A stretch of DNA of 64,000 nucleotides from assembly GCF_000439435.1 (NCBI RefSeq), contig NC_021846.1, forward strand, positions 310,001 through 374,000, written 5' to 3'. A program made the position numbers and the translations under genes. The notes below the pieces were generated by a model, which saw nothing but the letters and a program-made list of their open reading frames with translations, did not search any database and had not been told where the DNA came from. The stretch comes from Spiroplasma taiwanense CT-1. GTDB lineage: Bacteria; Bacillota_I; Bacilli_A; Mycoplasmatales; Mycoplasmataceae. Positions 9,473 to 19,871 of this stretch are shown piece after piece (position 1 is the stretch's first letter; each line of letters opens with the position of its first letter).

Positions 9473-10216
9473 ATGAAAAATTACTATGAAGAATTAATTA
9501 AAGAAATAGATTTAGAAATCGCAAATAAGAATTTTGAAAATGCTTTAAATTTGATTAATGAAGAATTAAATGCCCCATATATTCCTGTTGAATTTGAGAA
9601 TTATTTAAATGATAAATACATAGCTATATTGGAAAATACGGAAAATAATAATTTTATAAATGAAAGATGAAATTTTGATAAAATTTTAAAATCAATCAGT
9701 CAAGTAGAAGACCAAGAAATTCACTTAATGGCATTTGATGCTTTAAGAACTATGAATATTAGAAAAATTTTACAAAACTTAAAAGAGTATTTGTTAAATG
9801 AAAAAATAAAACCATCTAATAAATCTTTTTTATTATTAATTTTAATTGAGCAATCAATAAATCAAGAAATTTTTGTTAATAAAAATGGAAATACTATTTC
9901 AATTAACCCCTCAAATTTTGATCTAATGAATTCACAAAAAATTTTAAAGAATATTGAGTTAAAATTAGAAAATTTAGTTTATGATACAAATCCAAGTCTA
10001 TTTAAAATTTCGAAACATATTGCAAATAATTATTTTTATTATGTTTTTCCTAATCTAAATTTTAAAAATTACTCTTTAAATGATTTATGTGCAGCAATTA
10101 TAATAAAAGCAAATGAAGCACTTGGAACAACTCTGGAAAAAGAAATTGAAGAAAAAATAATTTTTAATAAAGAAAATACAATGTTATTATTAAATGAGTT
10201 AACAGAAGTTGTTTAG
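9473..10216 (+). CDS. Hypothetical TPR-like protein (possibly DUF3196)
   Basis: The 247-residue protein starts MKNYYEELIKEIDLEIANKNFENALNLINEELNAP in outline, an amphipathic helix-turn-helix pair like a tetratricopeptide unit. It then has a phrase VEFENYLNDKY. The layout resembles the mollicute DUF3196 family, which I recall as TPR-like; this is from memory of the family. No membrane segments or catalytic motif are seen. The next gene starts 11 nt downstream after TAGGAG, so the two form an operon with obg and nadE. Confidence 0.6.
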
Positions 10217-10227
10217 GAGAAAAAAAT

Positions 10228-10575
10228 ATGCAAAAAATAGTTTTTACAGAAGAAGATTTTATTAAATTCGAAGATAGAAAAAATATAATGATGCAAATAT
10301 TTGGGATTACTTGCTCTGCTTGTGGAATTGATGAAATTGCTTATGTTGCAAAAAATGCACCACAAACTTTAGGCAATGTTGCTGAAAATTTAATTAAGCA
10401 AAATCCAAATATTAGCGATGATGAATTGGATTTATTGCTTAAATCACCAATTAAAGAATGACAAGAAGTTGATGATTATAATTCAAAAATTGGAGTGCCA
10501 ACCTTTGTATGTGATAATTGCTATCAACAATTAATTGATAATGAAATTTCAATATCATTAGATGCTATTGAATAA
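10228..10575 (+). CDS. Hypothetical protein with two CxxC pairs
   Basis: A 115-residue protein with CSACG near residue 30 and CDNC near residue 91, a spacing that could hold one zinc ion. Acidic helices lie between them (EDFIKFEDRKN, PNISDDELDLLL). One TGA is Trp (KEWQEV). It sits between a TPR-like gene and obg with short gaps, so it is likely in one transcript with them. I do not recognise the family. A small zinc-binding adaptor would fit what is seen, but this is inference. Confidence 0.75.
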
Positions 10576-10593
10576 AAAAAGGAGATAATGTTC

Positions 10594-11883
10594 ATGAAAT
10601 TTGTAGATTTAGCATTTTTTAATATTAAATCGGGAAAAGGTGGAGATGGAGCAGTTTCATTTCGTCATGAACTTTATGTAGCAAATGGTGGTCCAAATGG
10701 TGGAGATGGTGGAAAAGGCGGAGACATAATTTTAATTGCAGATGAAGGAAAATCTTCTCTCTTAGACTTAAAACTTCAAAAATTTTATACTGCTCAAGAT
10801 GGTTTTAAAGGTGACATTAAAAATATGCATGGTAAAAATGGTAAAGATACTATTATTAAAGTTCCAATAGGAACAGTAATTTTTAATGCAGACACAAATG
10901 AATTGCTAGCAGATTTTACGAAAAATAATCAGACAGAAATTATTGCAATTGGTGGAAAGGGAGGAAAAGGAAATGCAAGATTTGTAAATTCTAGAAATAA
11001 AGCTCCAACAATTTTTGAGGCAGGAGATCTAGGTCAAGATTTTAATATAAAAGCTGAATTAAAAGTTTTAGCAGATGTTGGATTTGTTGGTTTGCCAAAT
11101 GCTGGAAAATCAACTTTACTTAGAACAATTTCAAATTCAAAACCCCAAATTGCTGATTATTCTTTTACAACTTTAAATCCACAATTAGGAGTTTCAAGAG
11201 ATAAGCAAGGGAGAACCTTCACTGTTGCTGATTTACCAGGTTTAATTGAGGGAGCTAGTCTTGGTAAGGGATTAGGGCATGAATTTTTAAGACATATTGA
11301 GAGATGTAAAATTATCTGTCATGTTATTGATATGTCAGGTAATTATGCAACAGAAGATGTAATTAAAAATTATGAATTGATAAGAAAAGAGTTAATTGAA
11401 TATAACTTAAATTTAGAAAAAAGACCTGAAATTATTGTTGCTAATAAAATGGATATTGAAGATTCTAATATAAATATTTTGTATTTTAAAGAAAAATATT
11501 TTAATAAAAAAATAATTGAAGTTTCAGGTTTAAATAAAATGAATATTGATAAATTATTATTTTCAATTGGTTCACTTCTTGAGGAAGTAAAAAATATTCC
11601 TTTATGAGAAATTAAAGAAGAAAATAAAGAATATAAAATATATACTTTTGAAACCGATTTAAAAGATATTCAAGTTAAAAATTTAGGGAATAAAAGATGA
11701 AAAATTGAAGGTCAAGATGTTTATAAAATTTATCAAAAAACACCAATTTCAACATATGATAATTTATTATTATTCAATGAAAAATTGAAAAAAATTGGAG
11801 TTTATGATATTTTAAGAGAAAAAGGAGCACAAAAAGGAGACATTGTAAAAATATTTGATATTGAATTGGAATGGATGGATTAA
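10594..11883 (+). CDS. obg: GTPase Obg (CgtA), ribosome assembly
   Basis: Obg is an essential GTPase of 50S assembly and the stress response. The Gly-rich Obg fold is visible (SGKGGDGAVSFRHELYV, GGPNGGDGGKGGD). The G domain has GLPNAGKST (G1), DLPGLIEGA (G3) and NKMD (G4). A C-terminal OCT domain follows from about residue 345. The total is 429 residues from ATG 10594. The ATG at 10588 is only 3 nt after GGAG, so 10594, 9 nt away, is the better start. Two or more TGA codons are read as Trp. nadE follows 3 nt after the stop. Confidence 0.97.
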
Positions 11884-11886
11884 TAT

Positions 11887-12615
11887 ATGGAATTAAAAGA
11901 TTACTTAAATTATTTAGTTGAATGAATTAGAGAAGAAGTAAAAAAATCAAATCAAAAAGGTGTAATTGTTGGTATAAGTGGAGGAATCGATTCTGCACTT
12001 GTAGCTGCTCTTGCAAAAATAGCATTTCCTGAAAATTACTTAACTGTGTGAATGCCTTGTGATTCAAGTAAATTAGATGAGGAATGTAAAGAAGAATTAG
12101 TTAATACTTTAAAATTAAAGTCAGTAACAGTTGATTTGGCAAAAACATTTTTAACCTTGAAAGAGGATTTAAATTTTTCAGGAATTACACAATCAAAGTT
12201 AGCACTTGCAAATACAAAAGCAAGATTAAGAATGACTACTTTATATTCAATGGCCCAAACACATGAATATTTAGTATTGGGAACAGATAATGCCGATGAA
12301 TGACATATAGGGTACTTTACAAAATTTGGGGATGGAGGAGTAGATTTATTGCCAATAGTTCATTTATTAAAAAGAGAAGTTAAAGAAGCTTCACAAATTT
12401 TAAATATTCCTCAGAAAATAATTAATAGAGATCCAACTGCTAGTTTATGAGAAAATCAAACTGATGAATCAGAGATTGGTTTTGGTTATGATTTAATTGA
12501 TAATTACTTAAGTGGAAATGAAGTTCAAAGCGAGGTAAAAATCAGAATTGATCAATTGCATAAAATTTCAGAACATAAAAGAAATTTAGCGCCAGTACCT
12601 AAAAAAAGGAATTAA
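11887..12615 (+). CDS. nadE: NH3-dependent NAD synthetase
   Basis: NadE amidates nicotinic acid adenine dinucleotide with ATP and ammonia in the last step of NAD synthesis. The 242-residue protein has the PP-loop GISGGIDSAL and the active-site stretch GTDNADEWHIGYFTKFGDGG. It also has PTASLWENQTDESEIGF. No glutaminase domain is fused, so it uses free ammonia. Trp residues are coded by both TGG-free and TGA contexts, mainly TGA. It follows obg by 3 nt. Together with pncA (16219) it supports NAD salvage from nicotinamide. Confidence 0.96.
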
Positions 12616-12689
12616 GTTTATATAATTAAAACTTTATTGTAATAATAAACTATTTTAATAGATAATTAAATTAATAAGGAGATTTTAAC

Positions 12690-13181
12690 ATGACAGAAAT
12701 ACAAGCAAATGAAATAAGTGAATTTATAGATCAATTACATGATGAAACAGCAGATAAAATGTTTGAAGAATTAATTGCAGGTATGAGCTTATATTTCGCA
12801 GTAGTTTTATTTGGAGAAGAAATTGATAAAAATTATGAAAGTTTAATAAAAGAAGGAAAAAGTATTGAAGAAATATCAACAGTTGTTAAAAATAGTGAGC
12901 TCGGAGAAGAAGAAATTTATTCAGCTTTAATGGGGTCCTTACAAGAAGAAAGTGATGCTGAGAATTTTGCAGCAGATTGTGTACAATCAATTGCATTCAG
13001 TCCAGAATATCCGCAAGAAGTTTTAAAAAAATTAACAGAGCTAGAAATAGAATTGAGTGACTTCTCAGCTAATTTAATAGTTACATTTAAAGATCAATTT
13101 ATAGATTTTTTTGTAAATGATTTAGATGTAATTGAGTGAAAAAATGATATTATAGATGCACTTGTTGCAAGTTGAGATTAA
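12690..13181 (+). CDS. Hypothetical acidic protein, 163 residues
   Basis: The protein is unusually acidic, starting MTEIQANEISEFIDQLHDETAD, and looks all-helical with no membrane segment. Reading TGA as Trp adds the tail IEWKNDIIDALVASWD and the stop TAA 13179-13181. ATAAGGAG lies 8 nt upstream of the ATG. It stands alone with its own short promoter region (12616-12689). I do not recognise it. Acidic helical proteins of this size are common in mollicutes and give no functional hint. Confidence 0.8.
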
Positions 13182-13219
13182 AATGAATTAATAATTTATT
13201 TTTTTATTTATTATGTTAA

Positions 13220-13251
13220 TATAATATTGATTGAAGATAGGGTATCTGCAA
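13220..13251 (+). promoter_or_regulatory. -10 box and 5' hairpin of a short mRNA leader
   Basis: TATAAT (13220-13225) predicts a start near 13232. The RNA would begin with TTGAAGATA (13231-13239), loop GGG, TATCTGCAA (13243-13251), a stem with one A-G mismatch. The AAAGG ribosome site of the next gene lies 15 nt further. It matches no riboswitch class I know. Confidence 0.4.
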
Positions 13252-13278
13252 TTATGGGCTCAAATAAAGGTGATATTA

Positions 13279-13545
13279 ATGATAGCATTATTTTTAGTAG
13301 AATTTAAGGTATTAAATTTTGTTTTACCACTTTGATTAGTTTTACTAATTTTTGCTTTTATTGGTATAATTTGTCTTTTATTATATTTTTTAATTCTTTT
13401 TCAAAAAAATAGAAAGTTCTATTTTGAAAAAGAGGAAGTTTCAGCAGCAGAATTTAAAAGATTAGAAAAATTTGAAATGCAAAGAAATTACTTTGAGTTA
13501 GAAATAGCTAAAGTAAAAAAAATATTAAAAAATAAAGAGAAATAA
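13279..13545 (+). CDS. Small membrane protein with coiled-coil tail, 88 residues
   Basis: A hydrophobic stretch (about residues 13 to 38, VLPLWLVLLIFAFIGIICLLLYF) is followed by a basic and then an acidic helical tail (EKEEVSAAEFKRLEKFEMQ). It looks like a single-pass or hairpin membrane protein with a cytosolic coiled coil. One TGA is Trp. AAAGGTGA sits 5 nt before ATG 13279. The next gene, also a membrane protein, starts 36 nt downstream, so they may be one transcript. Function unknown. Confidence 0.75.
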
Positions 13546-13581
13546 ATATTTATTTTTTGCTTATAAAAAGGGGGCGTTTTT

Positions 13582-15123
13582 ATGAGTGGATTATTTAATC
13601 CTTTTAAAAATAATTTTAAAAATAATGACCAGCAAAATGCTGGAGATTTTAACGTTCAATCTTCACAACAACCTGTAATGACCCAAAATTCATATAATAA
13701 TAATAATTTGGACGAATATCAAAGAAATTTAATTAATAAAAAAAATCAAAATGAAAATTTTATTAGGCCAAGAAAAATTGAATTTGAAAATAGCTATTTA
13801 AATCAATTAAATCAAACGCCACAATTTTCAAGACAAAATAGAGAAATTATTCAAACTAATTATATTAATTCTAATGATCCCCAATTTATGAATAATCAAA
13901 ATAGATTTATGAATCAAAATCAAAATATTAGACAATCTGCAAATCAGCAATTTATGCAGAATAATTATTATCCTCAAAATAATGCTCAAAATTATAATTT
14001 AAGACAAGAATATTTAGATTTTGAAAATCAAAATTATTTTGACTATGGAAATTATAGAGATGAAAATCAAAATAATAGGATGATTTATAATTTTCAGCAA
14101 CAAAGTAATTCAAATTTTTATAATCAACATAATAACTTTTATAATGAACAACCTATTTATGAAGAATTTTCAAATTATAACAATAATATGCATTTTGGTT
14201 ATTCAGATTTCTCAAATAATAATCAATTTTATAATTCAAATGATAGATATAATTATAATCCAAATGTTAATTATTCATTAAATAGTGCAAATCAATACAA
14301 TCCATATAGTCAATCATCTTATAGAAATAGACTACAATCATCAAATATAATTCCAAAACCAATTTCGAAAGAAATTAGAAGTGAGAAGTTTAGATTATTT
14401 TTCATGTTTATTTTTGGAACAGTAGGAATAATAACTTCATCGTTAATGTTAGCAGTTTATTATAAAACAGTTGGTACTGAAAATAAAATTATTGGCTTAG
14501 ATTATACATCAGTTATGTATCCATTCTTTTCAATTTTATTATTGATTATTGCTATTGCGTTCTTTGGGGTTAGTTTAACAGACTATACTTTATTGTATTC
14601 AAATGTTAAAAAATATGAGAGAGAATTACTCTTAGGAAACGAGTCAGTTCCGTATTTTATTACAAGAAATTACAGATCACTAATTTCAAGAGCAGTATAT
14701 TTAAATTGATTTTCATTTTCATTTTATATAATTAGTGCAATTATTTTAGGATGTTTATATGGTTTACAAGCTCAACATGAAACAGGCAATACAGAAATTT
14801 ATATTTTATTTTGAAAAATTGGTGAATTAAAATCTCTTGAATCAGAAATTACGATAACAATAATTATTTTATTTACTGTTCTTGCAATTCATGTTGCAAA
14901 TATTGTTACTTCAAGAAGCAGAAAAAATAATATTATTTCTTATTATGGTTATGAAGTAATTCCTCAACAAGAAATTAAAGAAATTAAAAAAAGAGCAAAT
15001 AAAATATGCTTAATTATTTTCTTCGTAACTTTAGCAATAATTTTATTCTTAATTGTAATTCCTTGATTAATAATTAGAAAAAAAAGAGGTCAATCACTTA
15101 AACCATGAGGAACAAAGAGTTAG
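13582..15123 (+). CDS. Asn/Gln-rich membrane protein, MSC_0882-like
   Basis: The 513-residue protein has a long low-complexity N-terminal half (about residues 10 to 255) made mainly of Asn, Gln, Tyr and Phe. It then has four predicted membrane helices (for example LFFMFIFGTVGIITSSLMLAVYY and a C-terminal IIFFVTLAIILFLIVIPWLII). The position next to hemW and the helix pattern resemble a mollicute membrane family annotated MSC_0882, which I recall only loosely. TGA codes Trp four or more times. The stop TAG 15121-15123 lies inside hemW, overlapping it by 19 nt. A GGGGGCG site precedes the ATG. The prion-like composition of the N-terminal half is unusual. Confidence 0.75.
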
Positions 15124-16217
15124 TAAAAAGAGATATTGATAGTTTATATGTTCACATTCCATTTTGTGAACATATTTGCTTTTATTGTGATTTTGTAAAA
15201 GTAAAAAAACCAAAAGATCCAATAGTAATTGATAAATATTTGAATATTTTAGAAAAAGAACTAGTTGATTATAAAAATAGATTAGAAAGTATAAAAAGTA
15301 TTTACATTGGTGGAGGAACTCCTAGCTGTCTTGATAATGAACAAACTAAGAGAATGTGTAAAATTCTTAATAAGTATGTAAATGAAAAAAATGTTGAATT
15401 TTCTATTGAATTAAATCCAGAATCAGTAACTGAGGAAAAATTAAAAATTTATAAAAGTTATAATATAAATAGATTGAGTATTGGTGTACAAACTTTTGAT
15501 AATAATTTATTAAAAAAAATTGGTAGAATTCATGATAATTCAATAGCCCTAAATGCTTTTAAATTAGCTAGAAAAGTTGGTTTTAAAAATATAAGTATAG
15601 ATTTAATGTACAATTTGTATGATCAAACAAAAGAAAATATTTTAGTTGATTTAGAGTATATTAATAAACTAAAACCAGATCATATTTCTTGATATTCATT
15701 GATAATGAAGGAAAAATCAGTTTGAGGACGTAAAAATATGAAAGTTCCTGAAAACGATGAATTATTTGATGATATTGTAAATGATGGTTTGGAAAAGTTG
15801 GGCTATATTCGCTATGAAATATCAAATTATGCCAAAAAATTAGAAACTAAATCCATTCATAATATTTCATATTGAAATAATTCATTATTTGCAGGAGTTG
15901 GAATTGGTGCAACAGGTTTCGAAATGATTGATAATAAGTATTTTTTAACAAGAAATGAAGGAAATATATTAAATTATAAAAAAGAATTTGAAGAATTATC
16001 AATAGAAGAATATTATTTTCAAGTTATTATGATGAGTCTTAGATTAGTAAATGGATTAAACCTGTTAGAAGAAAAAAATAAAGAAATTTTTATTTTTTTT
16101 AAAGAAAAAATAAATTTAAAAATAAGTCAAAATTTATTAGAAATAGTGGATAATCATCTTAAATGTACAAAGAGAGGTTTTAATATCCTAAATGAGATAT
16201 TAATTGATTTTTTATAA
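15105..16217 (+). CDS. hemW: Radical SAM heme chaperone HemW-like protein
   Basis: The 370-residue protein carries the radical SAM cluster motif C-x3-C-x2-C (FCEHICFYCDF, near residue 21) and the GGGTPS segment. It also has the HNxxYW motif (HNISYWN) that marks HemW rather than the oxygen-independent coproporphyrinogen oxidase HemN. HemW is reported to bind heme and hand it to target proteins. Mollicutes generally lack heme synthesis, so the role here is unclear. Four TGA codons are Trp. ATG 15105 overlaps the upstream membrane gene, and pncA begins 2 nt downstream, so the three genes are probably co-transcribed. Confidence 0.9.
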
Positions 16218-16218
16218 A

Positions 16219-16728
16219 ATGAAAAAAGCATTAATTGTTGTAGACTATCAATATGATTTTGCAGATCCAAAAGGTACTTTATATGTACCAAATGGAGAAA
16301 CTTTAAAAAAAGGAATTCAAAAGAAAATTATTGAGTATAAGAATAATAATAATTTTGTAATATTTTCTGGAGATTTTCATCCTAAAAATCATGTTTCATT
16401 TAAAGTTTGACCAGAACATTGTTTAATAGATTCAAAAGGTTGTTCTTTTTATATAGATTCTTCAAAAGCAGATTTAATTATAAAAAAAGGGTCAGAAAAA
16501 AATTATGATAGCTATTCAGCATTTTATATTGCAAAAGATTTGAATATTGAATCAGAATTAGATAGTTTTCTTAAGAGAAATAATATTAAAGAAATAGAAA
16601 TTTGCGGATTAGCCCTTGATGTTTGCGTTAAAGATACATATGAAGATGCAAAAAATAAAAAATATAATGTAAAAGTCAATTTAGATCTTTCAAAATCTAT
16701 TGACCAAAATTTTATTTTAGAAAATTAA
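16219..16728 (+). CDS. pncA: Nicotinamidase
   Basis: PncA hydrolyses nicotinamide to nicotinate, the first step of NAD salvage. The 169-residue protein has the catalytic triad of the isochorismatase-like family: Asp in ALIVVDYQYDF, Lys in IIKKGSEKNYDSYSAF, and Cys in GLALDVCVKDTYEDA. The metal-binding D-x-H pattern is seen in GDFHPKNHVSF. ATG 16219 is chosen because it starts MKKALIVVDYQ directly; an in-frame ATT-type extension to 16204 lies inside hemW. There is no clear ribosome site, so translation is likely coupled to hemW. Confidence 0.93.
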
Positions 16729-16779
16729 GAATATTTAACTTTCTATTTTTTTAATCGATAGTAAAAGTGGAGGAAAAAA

Positions 16780-17479
16780 ATGGAAAGTAAAAAAATACTT
16801 ACACAAGATGATAATCTTATATTTCTAAAATTTATTAATGAAACAGGGATTATTAATTTAAAAGAATATATTTACAATTTTTTAAATGAAAAACCAACTA
16901 AAATAAAAGAAAAATATAGTTTCTTAATAAGTGAGGCAATTAAAAAAATTGTTTTAAAAAGGTTGTTTCAGAAATAGAAATTGATTTTAATAATAAGTTT
17001 ATATTATATAAATTAATTGAATTTATATAATATAATACAAACTTCTTTTTTTCAAAAAATTTTAAAAATTCTGAAAGCTTAAAAATATTATTAAATGTCT
17101 TTATTATTAAGCAAGTATTTTTAAATCAATTAAGATATAATCCTGAAATTTGATTTAATTTATCAAAAACTCAAAAGAAAAAAAATAATTCTAAAAAAAG
17201 AATAGGTAAGTTAATTACATGATGAGTTTATTAATAGTTGATTTTTCTATATTTGAAAAATCAACATTAATATTTTCAAATGAACAAAAAGAAATTTTAT
17301 CTTTGATATTAAAATCTGAAAATATTGAGGATTTTATGGAATTAAAAAAATACTTAAAAATAAATGTTTTTAAATATTTACCACTAAGAATTATGTTATT
17401 ACAAAGAGAAATTATCAAACAAAAAAACAAATTATCTGTTAGAGAAAATTCAAAAATTACTTATAATACTTTTATGTAA
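16780..17479 (+). pseudogene. Decayed hypothetical gene
   Basis: ATG 16780 (after GGAGG) opens 65 residues and stops at 16975-16977. A second frame continues the text (EIDFNNKFILYKLIEFI), hits TAA near 17026, then reads on (YNPEIWFNLSKTQKK) to about 17229. A third frame from 17219 gives 86 residues ending at 17479. The pieces have the same Ile/Lys/Asn-rich helical style and no intact frame spans the 700 nt. I infer one gene broken by at least two frame changes and a nonsense codon. The product is not recognised. Alternatively the first and last pieces could be small separate genes. Confidence 0.55.
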
Positions 17480-17528
17480 ATGATAAGTTTATTTGTAGTT
17501 AATAATTTAACTAAACAAAATTTGCATT

Positions 17529-17560
17529 AAAAAGCACTTTTAAAGTGCTTTTTAATTTTT
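17529..17560 (+). terminator. Terminator upstream of clpB
   Basis: AAAAAGCACTTT (17529-17540) pairs with AAAGTGCTTTTT (17542-17553), followed by a T-rich run. It shields clpB from upstream reading. Confidence 0.85.
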
Positions 17561-17582
17561 TTAAAAAAATAGCACTTAGGTG

Positions 17583-17610
17583 TTGACTTTGCTAAAACTA
17601 TAGGTAATAT
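17583..17610 (+). promoter_or_regulatory. clpB promoter (-35 TTGACT, -10 TAATAT)
   Basis: TTGACT (17583-17588) and TAATAT (17605-17610) are 16 nt apart. The predicted start near 17617 is just before the CIRCE operator, so bound HrcA would block the polymerase. Confidence 0.65.
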
Positions 17611-17618
17611 ATTATTGA

Positions 17619-17645
17619 TTAGCAATTAATTAGATAGAGTGCTAA
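17619..17645 (+). promoter_or_regulatory. CIRCE operator of clpB
   Basis: TTAGCAATT, 9 nt, GAGTGCTAA. The right half matches the CIRCE consensus perfectly and the left half differs at two positions. HrcA is encoded just downstream of clpB. Confidence 0.92.
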
Positions 17646-17663
17646 TTATAGGGAGGAATAAAT

Positions 17664-19811
17664 ATGGATTTTTTACAAAAACCAGATCCTTTAAATGATC
17701 CAGAGATTTTAAGTAAATATACTAGAGATCTTACATTGGATGCAAAAGAAGGAAAAATTGATCCAATCATTGGACGTGATGATGAAATAATGAGAGTAAT
17801 AAGAATTTTAAGTAGAAAAACCAAAAATAATCCTGTTTTAATTGGTGAACCAGGAGTAGGTAAGACTGCAATTGCAGAAGGTCTTGCACAAAGAATAAAT
17901 AAAGGCGATGTTCCCAGTGTTTTAAAAAATAAAAAAATTTTAGAACTAGATATGGGTAGTGTTATGGCTGGAGCTAGTTTTTTAGGTGATTACGAAGCAA
18001 GAATTAAAGGAATTATTAATGCAATTCAAAAAGAAAATGGGGAAATTATCCTATTTATTGATGAATTACATTTAATTGTTGGTGCTGGAAAAACAGGAAA
18101 TGGTGGAGGAATGGATGTTTCAAATTTACTAAAACCTGCTCTAGCGAGAGGTGGAATTAAAGTAATTGGGGCAACAACTTTAAAAGAATATAGAGAGTAT
18201 ATTGAAAAAGATGCTGCTTTGGAGAGAAGATTTCAAAAAGTTTATGTTTCAGAACCAACTATTGATGAAACCATTTCAATTTTAAGAGGTTTAAAAGAGA
18301 GATTTGAAACTTATCACGGAGTTAGAATTCATGATAATGCTCTTGTTGCAGCAGCTCAATTAAGTGATAGATATATTTCAGATAGATTTTTACCAGATAA
18401 AGCTATTGATTTAGTGGATGAAGCAAGTGCAACAATTAAAACAGAACTTGCTTCTGTTCCAACGGAGTTATATCAAATTGATAGAAAAGTTATGCAACTT
18501 GAAATTGAGAGAGCTGCTCTTTCACAAGAAAAAGATGATAAATCAAAAGAAAAACTTCAAATTTGTGAAAAAGAATTAGTTAGTTTTAAAATAAAACAAA
18601 AAGAACTTAATGATAAGTGAGATGAAGAAAAGACACTTTTATCAAAAATAAATCAATTTAGATCAACAATTGATGGCTTGAAAATTGAATTAGAGCAAGC
18701 ACAAAATGAAGGAAATTATCAAAGGGCTGGGGAAATTCAATATTCTTTGCTTCCTGCATTAGAGAAAAAATTGAATAATGCTTTGAGTGAAAACGCAGAG
18801 AAATTAATATCTGAAGAGGTAAGTGAAAATGAAATTGCATCAATTATTGCAAAGTGAACAGGGATTCAAATAGAAAATTTAATGGAATCAGAAATTCAAA
18901 AATTACTTGGATTGAGCACTACCTTAAAAAGAATGGTAAAGGGACAAAATGAAGCAATTGAGTTAGTTGCTGATGCAATAATGAGGAGCCGTAGTGGAAT
19001 AAAAGACCCAAGTAAACCAATAGGTAGTTTTCTATTTTTAGGACCAACAGGAGTTGGTAAAACTGAAGTAGCAAAATCATTAGCAAAAAATTTATTTGGA
19101 AGTGAGAAAAAAATGATTAGGTTTGATATGTCTGAATATATGGAAAAACATTCAGTTTCAAAACTAATTGGTTCTCCACCAGGTTATGTTGGTTATGAAG
19201 AAGGGGGAAGATTAACTGAAGCAATTCGTCGTGCTCCCTATTCAATTATTCTATTTGATGAGGTGGAAAAAGCTCACCCAGATGTTTTTAATATTTTTTT
19301 ACAAATATTTGATGACGGAAGAATTACAGATTCATTAGGTAAAACAGTTGATTTTAAAAATACCATTATTATAATGACTTCAAATATTGGTTCAGAGTAC
19401 TTAATGTCAACTCCATCAGAATTAATTAATCAAGAAGTAATTGATGAACAATTAAAAAAATTTTTTAGACCAGAATTTTTAAATAGAATTGATAATATTA
19501 TTAACTTTAATCCATTATCAAAAGACAATATAAAAGAAATTATTGTAAAAACTTTAAATGAATTAAAAGAAAGAGTTTTTGAAAAAAATGAATTTATTAT
19601 TAATTTCACAAATCAAACAATTAAAAAAATTTTAGATGAAGGATTTAGTAAGGAATATGGTGCAAGACCAATAAAAAGATATATTGAAAAAAATATAGAG
19701 ACTTTAATTGCTAGAGCAATTGTGGCAGAAGATATTGAACCAAAAAGAAATTATGTTATTGATGTCGAAAATGATATTTTTAGAATAACTAATTCAAATA
19801 AATTAAATTAG
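17664..19811 (+). CDS. clpB: ClpB disaggregase lacking the N-terminal domain
   Basis: ClpB is a hexameric AAA+ machine that rescues aggregated proteins with DnaK. The protein is 715 residues, against about 860 in full-length forms. It starts directly at the linker before AAA-1 ([20 protein letters not shown]), so the Clp_N repeat domain is absent, as in other mollicutes. AAA-1 has Walker A GEPGVGKT (near residue 61) and FIDELH. A middle coiled coil spans about residues 290 to 400. AAA-2 has GPTGVGKT (near 460) and [13 protein letters not shown]. Two TGA are Trp. GGGAGG is 9 nt upstream. It is under a CIRCE, and its stop codon lies inside the next CIRCE. Confidence 0.97.
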
Positions 19812-19834
19812 CACTTGATTAATAAGAGTGCTAT
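19808..19834 (+). promoter_or_regulatory. CIRCE operator of hrcA-grpE-dnaK
   Basis: TTAGCACTT, 9 nt, GAGTGCTAT. It overlaps the clpB stop codon (TAG 19809-19811). It implies HrcA autoregulation of the downstream operon. Confidence 0.92.
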
Positions 19835-19871
19835 TGGTAAACTAAAAATGAGTTGTCAATGGAGGTATTTA

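Noticed and set aside
13231-13278. preQ1 or purine riboswitch
   Set aside because: The conserved loop bases of these classes are not present; only a simple stem is seen.
16204-16218. N-terminal extension of pncA
   Set aside because: It lies inside hemW and the nicotinamidase fold begins at ATG 16219.
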